From Methylobacterium sp. CB376 (lineage in GTDB: Bacteria; Pseudomonadota; Alphaproteobacteria; Rhizobiales; Beijerinckiaceae): a DNA stretch of 64,000 bases. Below, one piece after another: positions 1 to 8,474 of this stretch; positions within the stretch are counted from its first letter, which is position 1; the number at the start of each line of letters is the position of its first letter. Both the position numbers and the translations under genes were made by a program. The stretch covers positions 682,001 to 746,000 of the forward strand of contig NZ_CP121648.1 of NCBI RefSeq assembly GCF_029714205.1. Direction: 5' to 3'. The notes beneath the pieces are model-generated. The model had not been told where the DNA came from and made no database searches. It was given only the letters and a program-made list of their open reading frames with translations.

Positions 1-84
1 GGAGCCGGCCTGAGCGCAGGCCCGCGACGCCGCGGCCGACCGGGTCCGTCAGGGTCCGGAGGGGGCCGGCTTCCGGAGGAGCGG

Positions 85-288
85 TCAGGGCCCGCAGAAG
101 GCGACGTCGCCCATGGCGGTGATCCCGCAGGTGCCGTCGCTCCGCGCGACCTCGTGCAGGCCCTCGCCGGCGAAGGCCCGCGCCGGGACCGCGGCCCTCA
201 GCGCGCCGAAGACGGCCAGCGCGACCGCGAGGGCGCACAGCATCACGACGGTGTTCTGATTGAAGATGAGGCGCGAGATCGCCAGCAT
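85..288 (-). CDS. small membrane-anchored or secreted protein, unknown function
   Basis: A 67-residue protein I do not recognise. One hydrophobic helix (about residues 13-32) follows a short N-terminus ending in asparagines, so it is either a signal peptide or a single membrane anchor. The remainder is a short extracytoplasmic tail with two cysteines (in GTCGI and AFCGP) that could form a disulfide. The start is supported by a good Shine-Dalgarno (GGAGG) a few bases upstream on the minus strand. It stands alone, with no obvious operon partner. Confidence 0.5.
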   Translation of the reverse strand: MLAISRLIFNQNTVVMLCALAVALAVFGALRAAVPARAFAGEGLHEVARSDGTCGITAMGDVAFCGP

Positions 289-416
289 CGGATCCTCCGT
301 CCTACAACCAAAGTCGTACGACTTTAGCCGCGCCTGGCGCCCGCTGCGTCATCCGAACGATGGAGGAAGCGCGGCCGGTGCGCCCATGGCGGGCCGGGGA
401 GGTTCGGCCCGCCGCG

Positions 417-917
417 TCAGCACCCGTTGCAGATCGGCTTCATGGTCTTCTGGGACGTCTTCTCAAGCTGGTCCAGCCTGACCTCGCCGCTGTAGCGGTC
501 CTCCGCGAGATCGCGCACCGTCCTGCCGCTCTTGTCCTTCGGGATGTTTGAGGTTTGAGGCACGTCCTCCGGGACGCGGCCGCCGGCCCGGCCGGCTTGC
601 GCGATGTCCGACCGCCACATCAGCTTGGCGAAGTCGGTCGGCCGCTCCTTCGACCAGCGCGCGCGGTCGGCCTCGGAGCGGCGCAGCGCCGCGAACGGGT
701 CGACGGCGTTCGCCATGACCTGCCTCGCACCAGCGGACCTCGACCGGCGAGGGGACGGCTCCCGCGGCTGCGTCTCGTCGGCATCACCGGCTTGCGCTTC
801 CTCGACGGTCCGATATCCCTGGACATCTGCGGAATTGAACCTCAATGCCGTAAGGTTTGAGCAGCCGCACAGCTGCAATGACACAGCTCCGAGAACCGCA
901 ACGCGTCGAACCAACAT
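417..917 (-). CDS. putative lipoprotein, unknown function
   Basis: A 166-residue protein of unknown function. The chosen ATG gives an N-terminus with two arginines, a hydrophobic stretch and a lipobox-like LCGC, consistent with a lipoprotein exported and acylated at the second cysteine. The frame stays open further upstream but would then read through low-complexity repeat DNA, so this internal ATG, preceded by GGAG, is preferred. The mature part is charged and low in hydrophobics, with the last cysteines near the C-terminus (ICNGC). No enzymatic motif is visible. Confidence 0.55.
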   Translation of the reverse strand: MLVRRVAVLGAVSLQLCGCSNLTALRFNSADVQGYRTVEEAQAGDADETQPREPSPRRSRSAGARQVMANAVDPFAALRRSEADRARWSKERPTDFAKLMWRSDIAQAGRAGGRVPEDVPQTSNIPKDKSGRTVRDLAEDRYSGEVRLDQLEKTSQKTMKPICNGC

Positions 918-1087
918 ATGCGACACTCTCCGGGTGCTTGAGTGCGGCCGCTTCCAGGGGTGAAGCGAGGGAAGGCTTAGCAATAAATCAACGCTCTGGC
1001 GAGTCGCACCGGTGCCCGCCCGATTCGCCGCAGGCGCCGGCCGGTCGGGCGCGGGACGCGGGCGGCGCCCCGGCATCCTGAGCCGGC

Positions 1088-1164
1088 GCGGCCCGCCCGA
1101 ATTGTTGCCGAGGAGGCACACCGGCCGAAGCAGCCCGCCCCCATTGTTGCCGACGAGCCACAAT
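1088..1164. repeat. imperfect 42-bp tandem duplication in the 918-1284 gap
   Basis: Two adjacent imperfect copies (about 1088-1129 and 1130-1164) share CCCGCCC, then ATTGTTGCCGA, then GAG and CACA. They lie in the 367-bp non-coding stretch between the divergent lipoprotein gene and the OmpW-like gene, so the region should also hold both promoters. Apart from the duplication nothing clear is visible in the gap. Confidence 0.5.
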
Positions 1165-1284
1165 GGTCACCGCAAGCTTGACCGTTTGATCAGGATCAAA
1201 GAATGCTCCGCTCCACCTGCGTCAGGTTGCGCCATCCGACGCGCCTGCGCCGGCCGATCTCACTTGAGCAAGAACAGGCACACC

Positions 1285-1959
1285 ATGTCCAAGCGGATCC
1301 TCGCCGCCGTAGCGGCCGTCCTCGCCGCGACCACGGCCCAGGCGGCGGACCTTCCCTCCACGGCCGCCCCGCCCCCCGTTCCCGACCTCGCGCTCTGGTC
1401 GCCCTGGATGCTGCGCCTGCGGGCCCTGGCGGTGGTGCCGGATCCGGGCGCGCGCCTCTCGGCGCGCGGCGCGCCGATCGTGGGCGCCGGCGTCGCGGTC
1501 ACGGATTCGGTGATCCCCGAACTCGACATCTCCTACTTCTTCACCAAGAACATCGCCACCGAGCTGATCCTGGGCGTGACCCGTCACGGCGTCCGCGGCA
1601 CCGGCGCCCTCGCCGGGACGCGCATCGGCAGCACCTGGATCCTGCCGCCGACCCTCACGCTGCAGTACCACTTCACCGATTTCGGGCCGTTCAAGCCCTA
1701 TATCGGCGCCGGTGTGAACTACTCGGTGTTCTTCGGCGAGCAGGAGCGCCTCGGCTTCACCAGCTTCAAGCTCTCGAACAGCGTGGCGCCCGCCGTCCAG
1801 TTCGGCTTCGACTACATGCTGGACGCGCATTGGGGCATCAACGTCGACGTGAAGAAGGTGTTTCTCGACACCCACGTCAAGCTGAGCCCGGGCCTGATCC
1901 GCGGCCGGGTGGACCTCGACCCGTGGATCGTGGGCGCCGGCGTGACCTATCGGTTCTGA
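1285..1959 (+). CDS. OmpW-family outer membrane beta-barrel protein
   Basis: A 224-residue protein with a cleavable signal peptide ending at AQAAD, then an eight-stranded beta-barrel of OmpW type. Family marks seen are the PELDISYFFTKNIATELI segment, the YHFTDFGPFKPYIGAGVNY segment, and a C-terminal YRF whose final aromatic residue is the outer-membrane insertion signal. OmpW proteins form narrow hydrophobic channels in the outer membrane; the natural substrate here is unknown. The ATG at 1285 gives the normal signal peptide, whereas upstream in-frame extension would not. It appears monocistronic. Confidence 0.85.
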   Translation: MSKRILAAVAAVLAATTAQAADLPSTAAPPPVPDLALWSPWMLRLRALAVVPDPGARLSARGAPIVGAGVAVTDSVIPELDISYFFTKNIATELILGVTRHGVRGTGALAGTRIGSTWILPPTLTLQYHFTDFGPFKPYIGAGVNYSVFFGEQERLGFTSFKLSNSVAPAVQFGFDYMLDAHWGINVDVKKVFLDTHVKLSPGLIRGRVDLDPWIVGAGVTYRF

Positions 1960-2217
1960 GCCGAGCCCCCGGCGGCTGCGCCCGGCGCCGCCGCGTCCGG
2001 GACGCGGTCCGCCGGGGCGGGCCGCCTTCGTCCCGACGCACACGTCGCATCGGCCGGTCCGGGCCCCGTCGGGGGCTGGGGCCGGCCGCGTCGCGTCGTG
2101 GAGGCGCCCGGCCCCGCGCGGGACGCGGCGCATCGCCGGCCGCTCGGCTCTGCCGCAGGGATGCCGCGATGGCGTGGTGGCCTGCGGCCGCGGCCTCGCC
2201 GTCCCCTCGGAGCGGAC

Positions 2218-2730
2218 ATGCCCCCCTCACGATCGCTTCCCCTGCGCGCCCTGATCGCCCTCGCCGACGTCGCGGTCGCGGCCTTCGTCATCGGCATCGA
2301 GCTGCTGCGGCCGCTCTACCGCCCGCTCTACGAGGCGCTGTCGCGCCTCGCCCTGGTGCGGCGCCTGGAGGCCGGCGTCGCGCGCCTGCCCCGCTTCGCG
2401 ATCCTGGCGCTCCTGGCGGTCCCGTTCCTGGGCGTCGAGCCCCTGAAGCTGGTCGGCGTGGTCTGGATCGCCGAGGGCCGTCCCGGCCGCGGCCTCGCGC
2501 TCCTGGCGGGGGCCTACCTGGTGAGCTTCGTGCTGGTCGAGCGCATCTACCACGCGGGAAGGGCCAAGCTCCTCACCATCGGCTGGTTCGCGGTCGCGAT
2601 CGGCTTCGCGGCGCGGGTGCGCGGGGCGCTGCTCGCCTATGCGCGGGCGACGCGGGCGTGGGGCATGGCCGCCGCGACGGCGCGGCGGGTCCGCGCCCTG
2701 CTGCGGCGCCTGATCGCCCGCGCCGCCTGA
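2218..2730 (+). CDS. integral membrane protein, unknown function
   Basis: A 170-residue basic protein with about three hydrophobic segments (ALIALADVAVAAFVIGIELL, FAILALLAVPFLGV and GLALLAGAYLVSFVLV) and an arginine-rich C-terminus. It resembles the small conserved hypothetical membrane proteins of Hyphomicrobiales, but I recognise no named family. The ATG at 2218 removes an arginine/proline-rich upstream extension that looks non-coding. There are no neighbours on the same strand until the IS element. Confidence 0.6.
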   Translation: MPPSRSLPLRALIALADVAVAAFVIGIELLRPLYRPLYEALSRLALVRRLEAGVARLPRFAILALLAVPFLGVEPLKLVGVVWIAEGRPGRGLALLAGAYLVSFVLVERIYHAGRAKLLTIGWFAVAIGFAARVRGALLAYARATRAWGMAAATARRVRALLRRLIARAA

Positions 2731-2875
2731 ATCCCGGCCGCCCGATCGCGCCGTCCCGGTTTTTCGTCGTGCCGCGCCTCCGTCCGGGTGGATTTACGCT
2801 CCGAATCACGCAACAGACTAAGAAAGTTTTCAGCAAGCCGGTGGAACGCTAGGGCGGCGGGATCACGATCGCTTC

Positions 2876-2919
2876 ATGCTTCTCGATGTCATCGCAACGA
2901 TCGGTGCGGATTGGGTGGA
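2876..2919 (+). pseudogene. 5' fragment of the IS-interrupted PAS-GGDEF-EAL gene
   Basis: The ATG at 2876 starts a frame reading MLLDVIATIGADWV before the IS30 inverted repeat begins. Joining base 2919 directly to 4363 keeps the frame and gives ADWVDPSWFWQADADLR, a natural entry into the first PAS domain of the gene that resumes after the IS. This is therefore read as the original start of that gene, cut off by the insertion. Base composition just upstream (2770-2840) is relatively AT-rich, which would suit its native promoter. Confidence 0.65.
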
Positions 2920-2938
2920 TTCAAGTGGTCGTCGCAAC
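2920..2938 (+). repeat. IS30 left terminal inverted repeat
   Basis: TTCAAGTGGTCGTCGCAAC, matching the complement of 4344-4362 at 18 of 19 positions. Confidence 0.8.
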
Positions 2939-2960
2939 GGCTTGGCGGAGGGCGGTTGTG

Positions 2961-4361
2961 ATGGCAGGTCGGCGGCGTTCGGATCGGGCACTTCGCGAGA
3001 AGCTGCGGTCACCGGGTCGTCCCGGGGTCGGTCTGCGCGAGACGCGGCGGGGGTTCTGGGCGTTCCTCGCGCAGGGTCTCTCCAGCGAGGTCGCAGCGAT
3101 GAAGCTCGGGATCTCGCCACCGGTCGGCTCGCGGTGGTTCCGGACAGCAGGCGGAATGGCACCTTCCCACCTGTCACCATCATCCAAGTCGCCTTCTGCG
3201 CGCTACCTGTCGTTGGCTGAGCGGGAGGAGATCGCGATCCTACAAGCGCAAGGTCACGGGGTCCGGGACGTCGCTCGGCGTCTGGGACGGGCGGCGTCGA
3301 CCATCTCGCGGGAATTGCGCCGCAATGCGGCGACCCGCAGTGGCGGCCTGGACTATCGCGCCACGACCGCGCAGTGGCACGCTGAACGCGCGGCACGCCG
3401 GCCCAAGCCAGCAAAACTGGCGGGGAACGCAGCGCTGCGGACGTACGTGCAGGAGCGGCTCGCCGGAACTGTCGCGACACCGGGCGGGAGCGCTCTGCCT
3501 GGCCCTAGCGTTGCCTGGAAGGGACGGCGGCACGGGCGACGCCAGAGCCGGCGATGGGGTCGATCCTGGAGTCCGCAGCAGATCGCCGAGCGCCTACGGC
3601 TCGACTTTCCGGGCGATACGACGATGCGCATCAGTCACGAGGCGATCTATCAGGCGCTCTACATCCAGGGCCGGGGCGCGCTGAAGCGTGAGCTGACCGC
3701 GTGTCTTCGCACAGGACGGGCTTTGCGTGTGCCGCGGGCCCGCAGCCTGGGCCGAGGCAGGTCGTTCGTCACCCCCGAGGTGCTCATCAGCGAGCGTCCG
3801 CCCGAGGTGGAGGACCGCGCGGTGCCGGGGCACTGGGAAGGAGATCTGATCCTGGGTCTGAAGAGTTCGGCGATCGGGACCCTGGTCGAGCGCACGACGC
3901 GCTTTACGATGCTGCTGCATCTTCCGCCGATGGACGGCCATGGGGTGACACCGCGTGCGAAGAACGGCCCGGCGCTGGCGGGGCACGGGGCCCAGGCGGT
4001 GCGCGAGGCGATCGCCGGCACGATCGCGCGCTTGCCCGAGCAGCTGCGGCGCTCGTTGACCTGGGACCAGGGTACCGAGATGGCCGAGCACGCGCGCTTG
4101 CGGATCGACGCGGGTCTGCAGGTCTACTTCTGCGATCCACGCTCACCCTGGCAGCGGGGGACGAACGAGAATACGAACGGGTTACTGCGACAGTACTTCC
4201 CGAAAGGAACGGATCTGAGCGCCCACAGCGCGAACGATCTTGCTGCTGTGGCCGCAGCCCTCAACAGCAGACCGCGCAAGACGCTGAACTGGAAGACGCC
4301 GGCAGAGGCGCTCGACGCTGTGCTGGCTGCCGTGCAAGATGGTGTTGCGACGACCGCTTGA
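2961..4361 (+). CDS. IS30-family transposase
   Basis: A DDE transposase of about 466 residues. An N-terminal GRP...VGLRETR segment is followed by the IS30 helix-turn-helix (YLSLAEREEIAILQAQGHG, then GRAASTISRELRRN), the WSPQQIAERL motif, and the catalytic core. Its acidic residues are D in GHWEGDLI, D in LTWDQGTEM and E in QRGTNENTNGLLRQYFPKG. All three are present. The stop overlaps the right inverted repeat, as is usual for IS30. An earlier in-frame start at 2886 lies outside the element, so the ATG at 2961 is preferred. Confidence 0.92.
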   Translation: MAGRRRSDRALREKLRSPGRPGVGLRETRRGFWAFLAQGLSSEVAAMKLGISPPVGSRWFRTAGGMAPSHLSPSSKSPSARYLSLAEREEIAILQAQGHGVRDVARRLGRAASTISRELRRNAATRSGGLDYRATTAQWHAERAARRPKPAKLAGNAALRTYVQERLAGTVATPGGSALPGPSVAWKGRRHGRRQSRRWGRSWSPQQIAERLRLDFPGDTTMRISHEAIYQALYIQGRGALKRELTACLRTGRALRVPRARSLGRGRSFVTPEVLISERPPEVEDRAVPGHWEGDLILGLKSSAIGTLVERTTRFTMLLHLPPMDGHGVTPRAKNGPALAGHGAQAVREAIAGTIARLPEQLRRSLTWDQGTEMAEHARLRIDAGLQVYFCDPRSPWQRGTNENTNGLLRQYFPKGTDLSAHSANDLAAVAAALNSRPRKTLNWKTPAEALDAVLAAVQDGVATTA

Positions 4362-4362
4362 A
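4344..4362 (-). repeat. IS30 right terminal inverted repeat
   Basis: Complement reads TTCAAGCGGTCGTCGCAAC. It overlaps the last codons of the transposase. Confidence 0.8.
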
Positions 4363-4399
4363 CCCAAGTTGGTTCTGGCAGGCCGATGCCGACCTGCGG

Positions 4400-6850
4400 A
4401 TGTCGTCGCTCGACGGCCGCTTCGAAGAGCTGACGGGCCGCTCCGCAGGGGAATGCCTCGGGCGTCCCTGGCCGGGCCTCGACGGGCCGGGCGATCCGGT
4501 CGGCGATCTCGCGCCGCTCGCCGCCCGCCGGCCGTTCCGCGACGCGGTCCTGGCCCACCAGCACCCGGACGGGCGCACCCGCTGGTTCCGGCTCGCGGGC
4601 GCGCCGGTCCTGTCCGCGGAGGGCGCCTTCCAGGGCTATCGCGGCGTCGGTTGCGACGTCACCGCGGAGATCGAGGCGCGCGACGCGCGGGAGGCCCGGG
4701 CGGAGGCGCGGCTCGCCGCGGAGCGGCGGCGCTCCGAGACCCTGCTCGCCCACATCGCCGACGGCGTCCTCATGCTGGACGAGACGCTGGCGATCACCGC
4801 CTTCAACCGGCGGTTCCTCGACCTCTACGGCCTCTCGGCCGGGGACCTTCGGGTCGGGCAGCCGCTGGAGACGCTGGTGCGCGCCTGCGCGGCCCGGGGG
4901 CTGTTTCCGGGCAAGACCCCGGACAAGGCCTGGGCCGCCGTGGCGGCGGACCTTGCCCGGCGGGTCCCGCGCCGGGCCGAGCGCAGGCTGGCCGACGGGC
5001 GCACGGTGGCGCTCACCGTGACGCCCACCCCCGACGGCGGCTTCGTCATGGTCCACGAGGACGCGACCGACCGCAAGCGCGCGGATGCCCGGATGGCGGA
5101 GCAGAACCGCTGGCTCGACACCGCCCTCACCCACATGTCGCACGGGCTCGTCCTGTTCGACGCCGCGCACCGGATCACGCTCCTCAACCGGCAATTCCTC
5201 GACCTCTACGGGCTGCGGCCGGAGCGGGTCCGCCCGGGCCTCACGGCCGAGCAGCTGATCCGGGAACGGGTGGCGGTGGGCAACTTCCCCGGCCTCGACG
5301 CGGACGAGGTCTGGGCGGAGGTGGCCCGGCGGCTCGCCAGCCGGTCCCGCTACCGCCGCGACGAGCAGCTCATCGACGGCCGCACCATCGCGGTCACCTG
5401 CGCGCCGACCCCCGACGGCGGCTTCGTCACGGTCCACGAGGACGTGTCCGCCCACAAGCGGGCCGAGGCCCAGATCGTCCACATGGCCCGCCACGACGCG
5501 CTGACCGGCCTGCCGAACCGCACCGTGCTGCACGAGGGCCTGACCGAGGCCCTGGCGCGGATCCCGGCCGCCGGCCCGGCCGCCGTGCTCTGCCTCGACC
5601 TCGACCGCTTCAAGGCGGTCAACGACACGCTCGGCCACGCGGTCGGGGACCTGCTCCTGAAGCAGGTGACCGCGCGGCTCGGCGACGAGATCGGCCGCGC
5701 GGCCTCCGCCGGCACCGCCCTCCTGGCCCGCCTCGGCGGGGACGAGTTCGCCGTCGTCCTGCAGCCGGCCAGCCGCGAGCGGGCGGGCGCACTCGCCGGG
5801 CGCCTGATCGAGGCGGTCGGGCGCGACTTCGCCATCGACGGCAAGCGCGTGAACGTGGGCTTGAGCATCGGCATCGCCCTCGCGCCGAGCCCGGGCGCGC
5901 TCCCCGCCGACCTGATGCGGGCCGCCGACATGGCCCTCTACGGTGCCAAGGGCGAGGGGCGGGGCGCCTACCGCTTCTTCGAGCCCGAGATGGACGTCGC
6001 GGTCCAGGCCCGGCGCGCCGTCGAGCTCGACCTGCGCGCGGCCCTGGCCTCGCCGCAATTCGAGCTGCACTTCCAGCCCTTCCTGACGCTGGCGAGCGAC
6101 CGGATCGCGGGGTTCGAGGCGCTGGTGCGCTGGCGCCACCCCGTGCGCGGCCTCGTCCCGCCCTCCGACTTCATCCCGGTCGCCGAGGAGACCGGGATGA
6201 TCGTGCCGCTCGGCGAGTGGGTGCTGCGGGCGGCCTGCCGCGAGGCGGCGCGCTGGCCGGAGACGCTGCGCATCGCGGTCAACCTCTCGCCGGTGCAGTT
6301 CCGCCACCCCGCCCTGGCGGCATCGGTCCTCGCCGCCCTCGACGAGGCGGGGCTCGCGGCCTCCCGCCTCGAACCCGAGATCACCGAGGGCGTGCTCCTG
6401 CAGGACAGCGAGGCGACGCTCGCGGTCCTGCACCGGCTCAAGCAGCGCGGCGTGCGCATCGCCATGGACGATTTCGGCACCGGCTACTCCTCGCTGAGCT
6501 ACCTGCGCGCCTTCCCGTTCGACAGGATCAAGATCGACCGCGCCTTCGTGGCGGACCTCGCGGTCCGCCCCGACGCGCTGGCGATCGTGCGGGCCGTCAC
6601 GAGCCTCGGCGCCGGCCTCGGCATCACCACGACGGCCGAGGGAGTGGAGACGCGGGGTCAGCTGGAGCTGTTGCGGGAGGCGGGCTGCGCCGAGGTCCAG
6701 GGCTACCTGATCAGCCCACCCCTCCCCCGCGGCGAGATCCGGGCGCTCCTCGCCCGGGACGCACCGGTGCCCGCCCGCCCGCACCCCGCCCGGACCGCCG
6801 CGCCGCGCCGCCGCGCCGGGCCGGCGGGCGGCGTTCCGGAACCCGCCTGA
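4400..6850 (+). CDS. PAS-GGDEF-EAL bifunctional c-di-GMP enzyme, N-terminus displaced by IS30
   Basis: A multidomain signalling protein (816 residues from the first internal ATG). It holds a PAS domain beginning WFWQADADLR just before this start, two PAS_7-like domains (both with NRxFLDLYGL), a GGDEF domain with an intact GGDEF signature near residue 446, and an EAL domain with EALVRWRHP near residue 572 plus DDFGTGYSS. Both catalytic signatures are intact, so synthesis and breakdown of cyclic di-GMP are both possible. The open frame reaches back into the IS, and the original start is at 2876. The intact protein would have been about 843 residues. Whether it is now expressed depends on a start or promoter within the IS end. 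Confidence 0.85.
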   Translation: MSSLDGRFEELTGRSAGECLGRPWPGLDGPGDPVGDLAPLAARRPFRDAVLAHQHPDGRTRWFRLAGAPVLSAEGAFQGYRGVGCDVTAEIEARDAREARAEARLAAERRRSETLLAHIADGVLMLDETLAITAFNRRFLDLYGLSAGDLRVGQPLETLVRACAARGLFPGKTPDKAWAAVAADLARRVPRRAERRLADGRTVALTVTPTPDGGFVMVHEDATDRKRADARMAEQNRWLDTALTHMSHGLVLFDAAHRITLLNRQFLDLYGLRPERVRPGLTAEQLIRERVAVGNFPGLDADEVWAEVARRLASRSRYRRDEQLIDGRTIAVTCAPTPDGGFVTVHEDVSAHKRAEAQIVHMARHDALTGLPNRTVLHEGLTEALARIPAAGPAAVLCLDLDRFKAVNDTLGHAVGDLLLKQVTARLGDEIGRAASAGTALLARLGGDEFAVVLQPASRERAGALAGRLIEAVGRDFAIDGKRVNVGLSIGIALAPSPGALPADLMRAADMALYGAKGEGRGAYRFFEPEMDVAVQARRAVELDLRAALASPQFELHFQPFLTLASDRIAGFEALVRWRHPVRGLVPPSDFIPVAEETGMIVPLGEWVLRAACREAARWPETLRIAVNLSPVQFRHPALAASVLAALDEAGLAASRLEPEITEGVLLQDSEATLAVLHRLKQRGVRIAMDDFGTGYSSLSYLRAFPFDRIKIDRAFVADLAVRPDALAIVRAVTSLGAGLGITTTAEGVETRGQLELLREAGCAEVQGYLISPPLPRGEIRALLARDAPVPARPHPARTAAPRRRAGPAGGVPEPA

Positions 6851-6992
6851 ACCCGCGCCGGAACGGGCCGCACCGCCGGGGCAGTGCACCTCCCGGGCGC
6901 CGCAGCCGACGGCCTCGCTTTCCGGCCCGGGGCCCCTATGATCGCGGTCGCCCGCGGCCCCTGGCCGCGACCCGCGCCCCGAGAGGAGCCCC

Positions 6993-7244
6993 ATGACTCC
7001 ACGCATCACCGCCGCCGTCCTGGGCCTCCTCGCCCTGCAGGCCCCCGCCCTGGCGCAAGGCACCCCGGAGCAGCGGCAGGCCTGCACGCCGGACGCGATG
7101 AGCCTGTGCGGCCCCTTCATCCCGGACGCGGTGCGGGTGAAGGCCTGCCTGCTGCACAACCGGCAGAGGCTGACCCCGGCCTGCCGCGCCGCCATCGTGC
7201 CCGACGAGCCCCGGCGGCCCCGCCGGCGGCGGCGCGCGCGCTGA
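6993..7244 (+). CDS. small secreted cysteine-containing protein
   Basis: 83 residues with a signal peptide (cleavage likely after ALAQ). The mature part carries four cysteines in the pattern CTPDAM-LCG-ACLL-ACRAA, seen in small hypothetical periplasmic proteins of Hyphomicrobiales, and then a run of arginines at the C-terminus. The function is unknown. A purine-rich GAGAGGAG precedes the ATG by about 6 bases. Confidence 0.65.
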   Translation: MTPRITAAVLGLLALQAPALAQGTPEQRQACTPDAMSLCGPFIPDAVRVKACLLHNRQRLTPACRAAIVPDEPRRPRRRRRAR

Positions 7245-7253
7245 TCGCGCCGG

Positions 7254-7490
7254 TCAGGGCGGGTCCTGCGCGGGCTCGCCCGAGAGAGGCAGCACGCCTC
7301 CCATCTCGGCGACCGCCCCCGCCCGGAGGTTCGGCCCCGGGGTCGCGAGCGCCACCACGGCCAGGAAGGCGAGGCAGGCCAGGACGGCGAGTGTGCGGGT
7401 CAGCCGCTCGGGTCGGTCGCGCTGCGCGTGGATGACCGCGCAGCCGAGGGTGAACAGCGCGGCCTCGGCGAGCGGGACGGCGAGCGTCAT
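7254..7490 (-). CDS. small two-helix membrane protein, unknown
   Basis: From the ATG at 7490 this is a 78-residue protein with two predicted membrane helices (LAEAALFTLGCAVI and LAVLACLAFLAVVALA) and a polar C-terminus. Longer starts upstream add a basic, non-hydrophobic segment and are less likely. It converges on the secreted cysteine protein gene, ending 9 bases away. No family is recognised. Confidence 0.45.
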   Translation of the reverse strand: MTLAVPLAEAALFTLGCAVIHAQRDRPERLTRTLAVLACLAFLAVVALATPGPNLRAGAVAEMGGVLPLSGEPAQDPP

Positions 7491-7644
7491 GCGGGGGCTC
7501 CTGCGGGCCGCGTTGGAATACCACATACCAACCGGCCGGCGGCCTGGGAAGGGCACCCCGCCCCCATAAGTCCGGGGCGCGGCAAGGAACCGGACCGCCA
7601 TTCACCCGCTTCTTCCTCGCCATCGACGGCAGGAGGAAGACGTC

Positions 7645-8037
7645 ATGAAGGTACCGACTCTGCTGACGGCCGCAGCCATTCTCACGCTGAGCGCCGGTTC
7701 GGTTCTGGCCGGCCCGTGCAATACGGGAACGACCAAGGGCAAGTCGCCCGAGCAACACGCGACGAACGCGTCGAGCTCCGACGTGGACAAGGGCAGCAAG
7801 AACCTGGCCGGCGGCCAGCAGCCCGCTTCCCCGGGGACGGTCGGGGCGATGAACAATGTCGGCGCCGGTCAGGCGACCGGCGACAAGGGCGGCTCCAGCG
7901 CCGATGCCAGGGGCAACCAGACCGACCCGGCGAGCAAGAACCTCGCGGGCGGCCAGCAGCCCGCCTCGCCCGGCACGGTCGGCGCGATGAACAATGCCGG
8001 GGCCGACCAGAAGCTCGGACAGAAGGACGATTGCTGA
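7645..8037 (+). CDS. secreted protein with an internal duplicated repeat
   Basis: 130 residues. A clean signal peptide ends at VLAGPC, and the mature chain is hydrophilic and rich in G, N, Q and S. A 20-residue block (KNLAGGQQPASPGTVGAMNN) occurs twice, about 48 residues apart. Single cysteines sit at the mature N-terminus and the last residue, and could pair. The codon usage, signal peptide and AGGAGGAAG ribosome-binding site support a real gene. The function is unknown. Confidence 0.7.
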   Translation: MKVPTLLTAAAILTLSAGSVLAGPCNTGTTKGKSPEQHATNASSSDVDKGSKNLAGGQQPASPGTVGAMNNVGAGQATGDKGGSSADARGNQTDPASKNLAGGQQPASPGTVGAMNNAGADQKLGQKDDC

Positions 8038-8200
8038 TCCGGCCCGCCGGACGCGAGGCCGGGCGCGCCGCCCTCCGGCACGGAGCGGCGGGGCGCCCGG
8101 CGCCTCCGCTCCCGACCCGCGCCGCGCTCCTGGCGGGCGCCGCGCTCCTGGCGGGCGCCGGCGGCGGCCCCGGGCGCGAGAAGACCTGCCCATCGCCCAA

Positions 8201-8285
8201 GGATCCTTGGCCGAGGGATCCTTGGCCCGGGGATCCTTGGCCCAGGGATCCTTGACCAAAGGATCCTTGGCCAAAGGATCCGTGC
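8201..8285. repeat. 15-bp tandem repeat, about 5.6 copies
   Basis: Units GGATCCTTGGCC followed by three variable bases start at 8201, 8216, 8231, 8246 and 8261, with a partial unit at 8276. The repeat sits in the 437-bp gap between the secreted-protein gene and the mucR-type gene (8038-8474). On the minus strand it would read as DPWAK-like pentapeptides, but no gene is believed there. Confidence 0.85.
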
Positions 8286-8361
8286 CGCCCGCTCGCCCGC
8301 CAGGCACACCAGCGCCTCCGGCCTCCCCAAGGTCATGTCCTCTCCGGGCGGCGCTTCCTTC

Positions 8362-8474
8362 GATCTAATTCGAACGGATTAAATCCTGCGATAGATTATG
8401 ATTTCACAAGAATTCTGATAATTATTGGCACCGAGGTCGATTTTCCTGTCATCCCCGAATGGAGTCGACCGGAA
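8362..8474 (+). promoter_or_regulatory. AT-rich upstream region of the first mucR-type gene
   Basis: A block markedly richer in A and T than its surroundings, with several TA steps (GATTAAAT, GATAGATTATGATTT, TGATAATTATTGG). MucR/Ros proteins are known to bind AT-rich DNA containing T-A steps and often repress their own genes, so this is the likely promoter and autoregulatory site. The exact -35/-10 boxes could not be fixed. Confidence 0.45.

Larger units (their letters stand above)
2920..4362 (+). mobile_element. IS30-family insertion sequence, complete
   Basis: The element carries one full transposase gene between 19-bp terminal inverted repeats, TTCAAGTGGTCGTCGCAAC at the left and its complement with one mismatch at the right. 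Weaker matching extends 2-4 bases beyond each end. No convincing 2-3 bp target duplication could be seen. Catalytic residues and both ends are intact, so it may still be mobile. It separates the start codon of a c-di-GMP turnover gene from its body. Confidence 0.85.

Noticed and set aside
2905..4370. Target-site duplication flanking the IS30
   Set aside because: No 2-5 bp direct repeat could be found at any plausible boundary.
4124..7195. 1023-codon antisense open frame opposite the PAS-GGDEF-EAL gene
   Set aside because: No domain or membrane pattern; a shadow of GC-rich codons on the coding strand.
7587..7611. EcfG-like promoter GGAAC near 7587 before the repeat secreted protein
   Set aside because: The -10 half reads CGCTT rather than CGTT at correct spacing, so the match is too weak.
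7117..8307. 396-codon minus-strand frame containing DPLAK repeats
   Set aside because: It overlaps two plus-strand secreted-protein genes with signal peptides; the repeat is better seen as non-coding minisatellite here.
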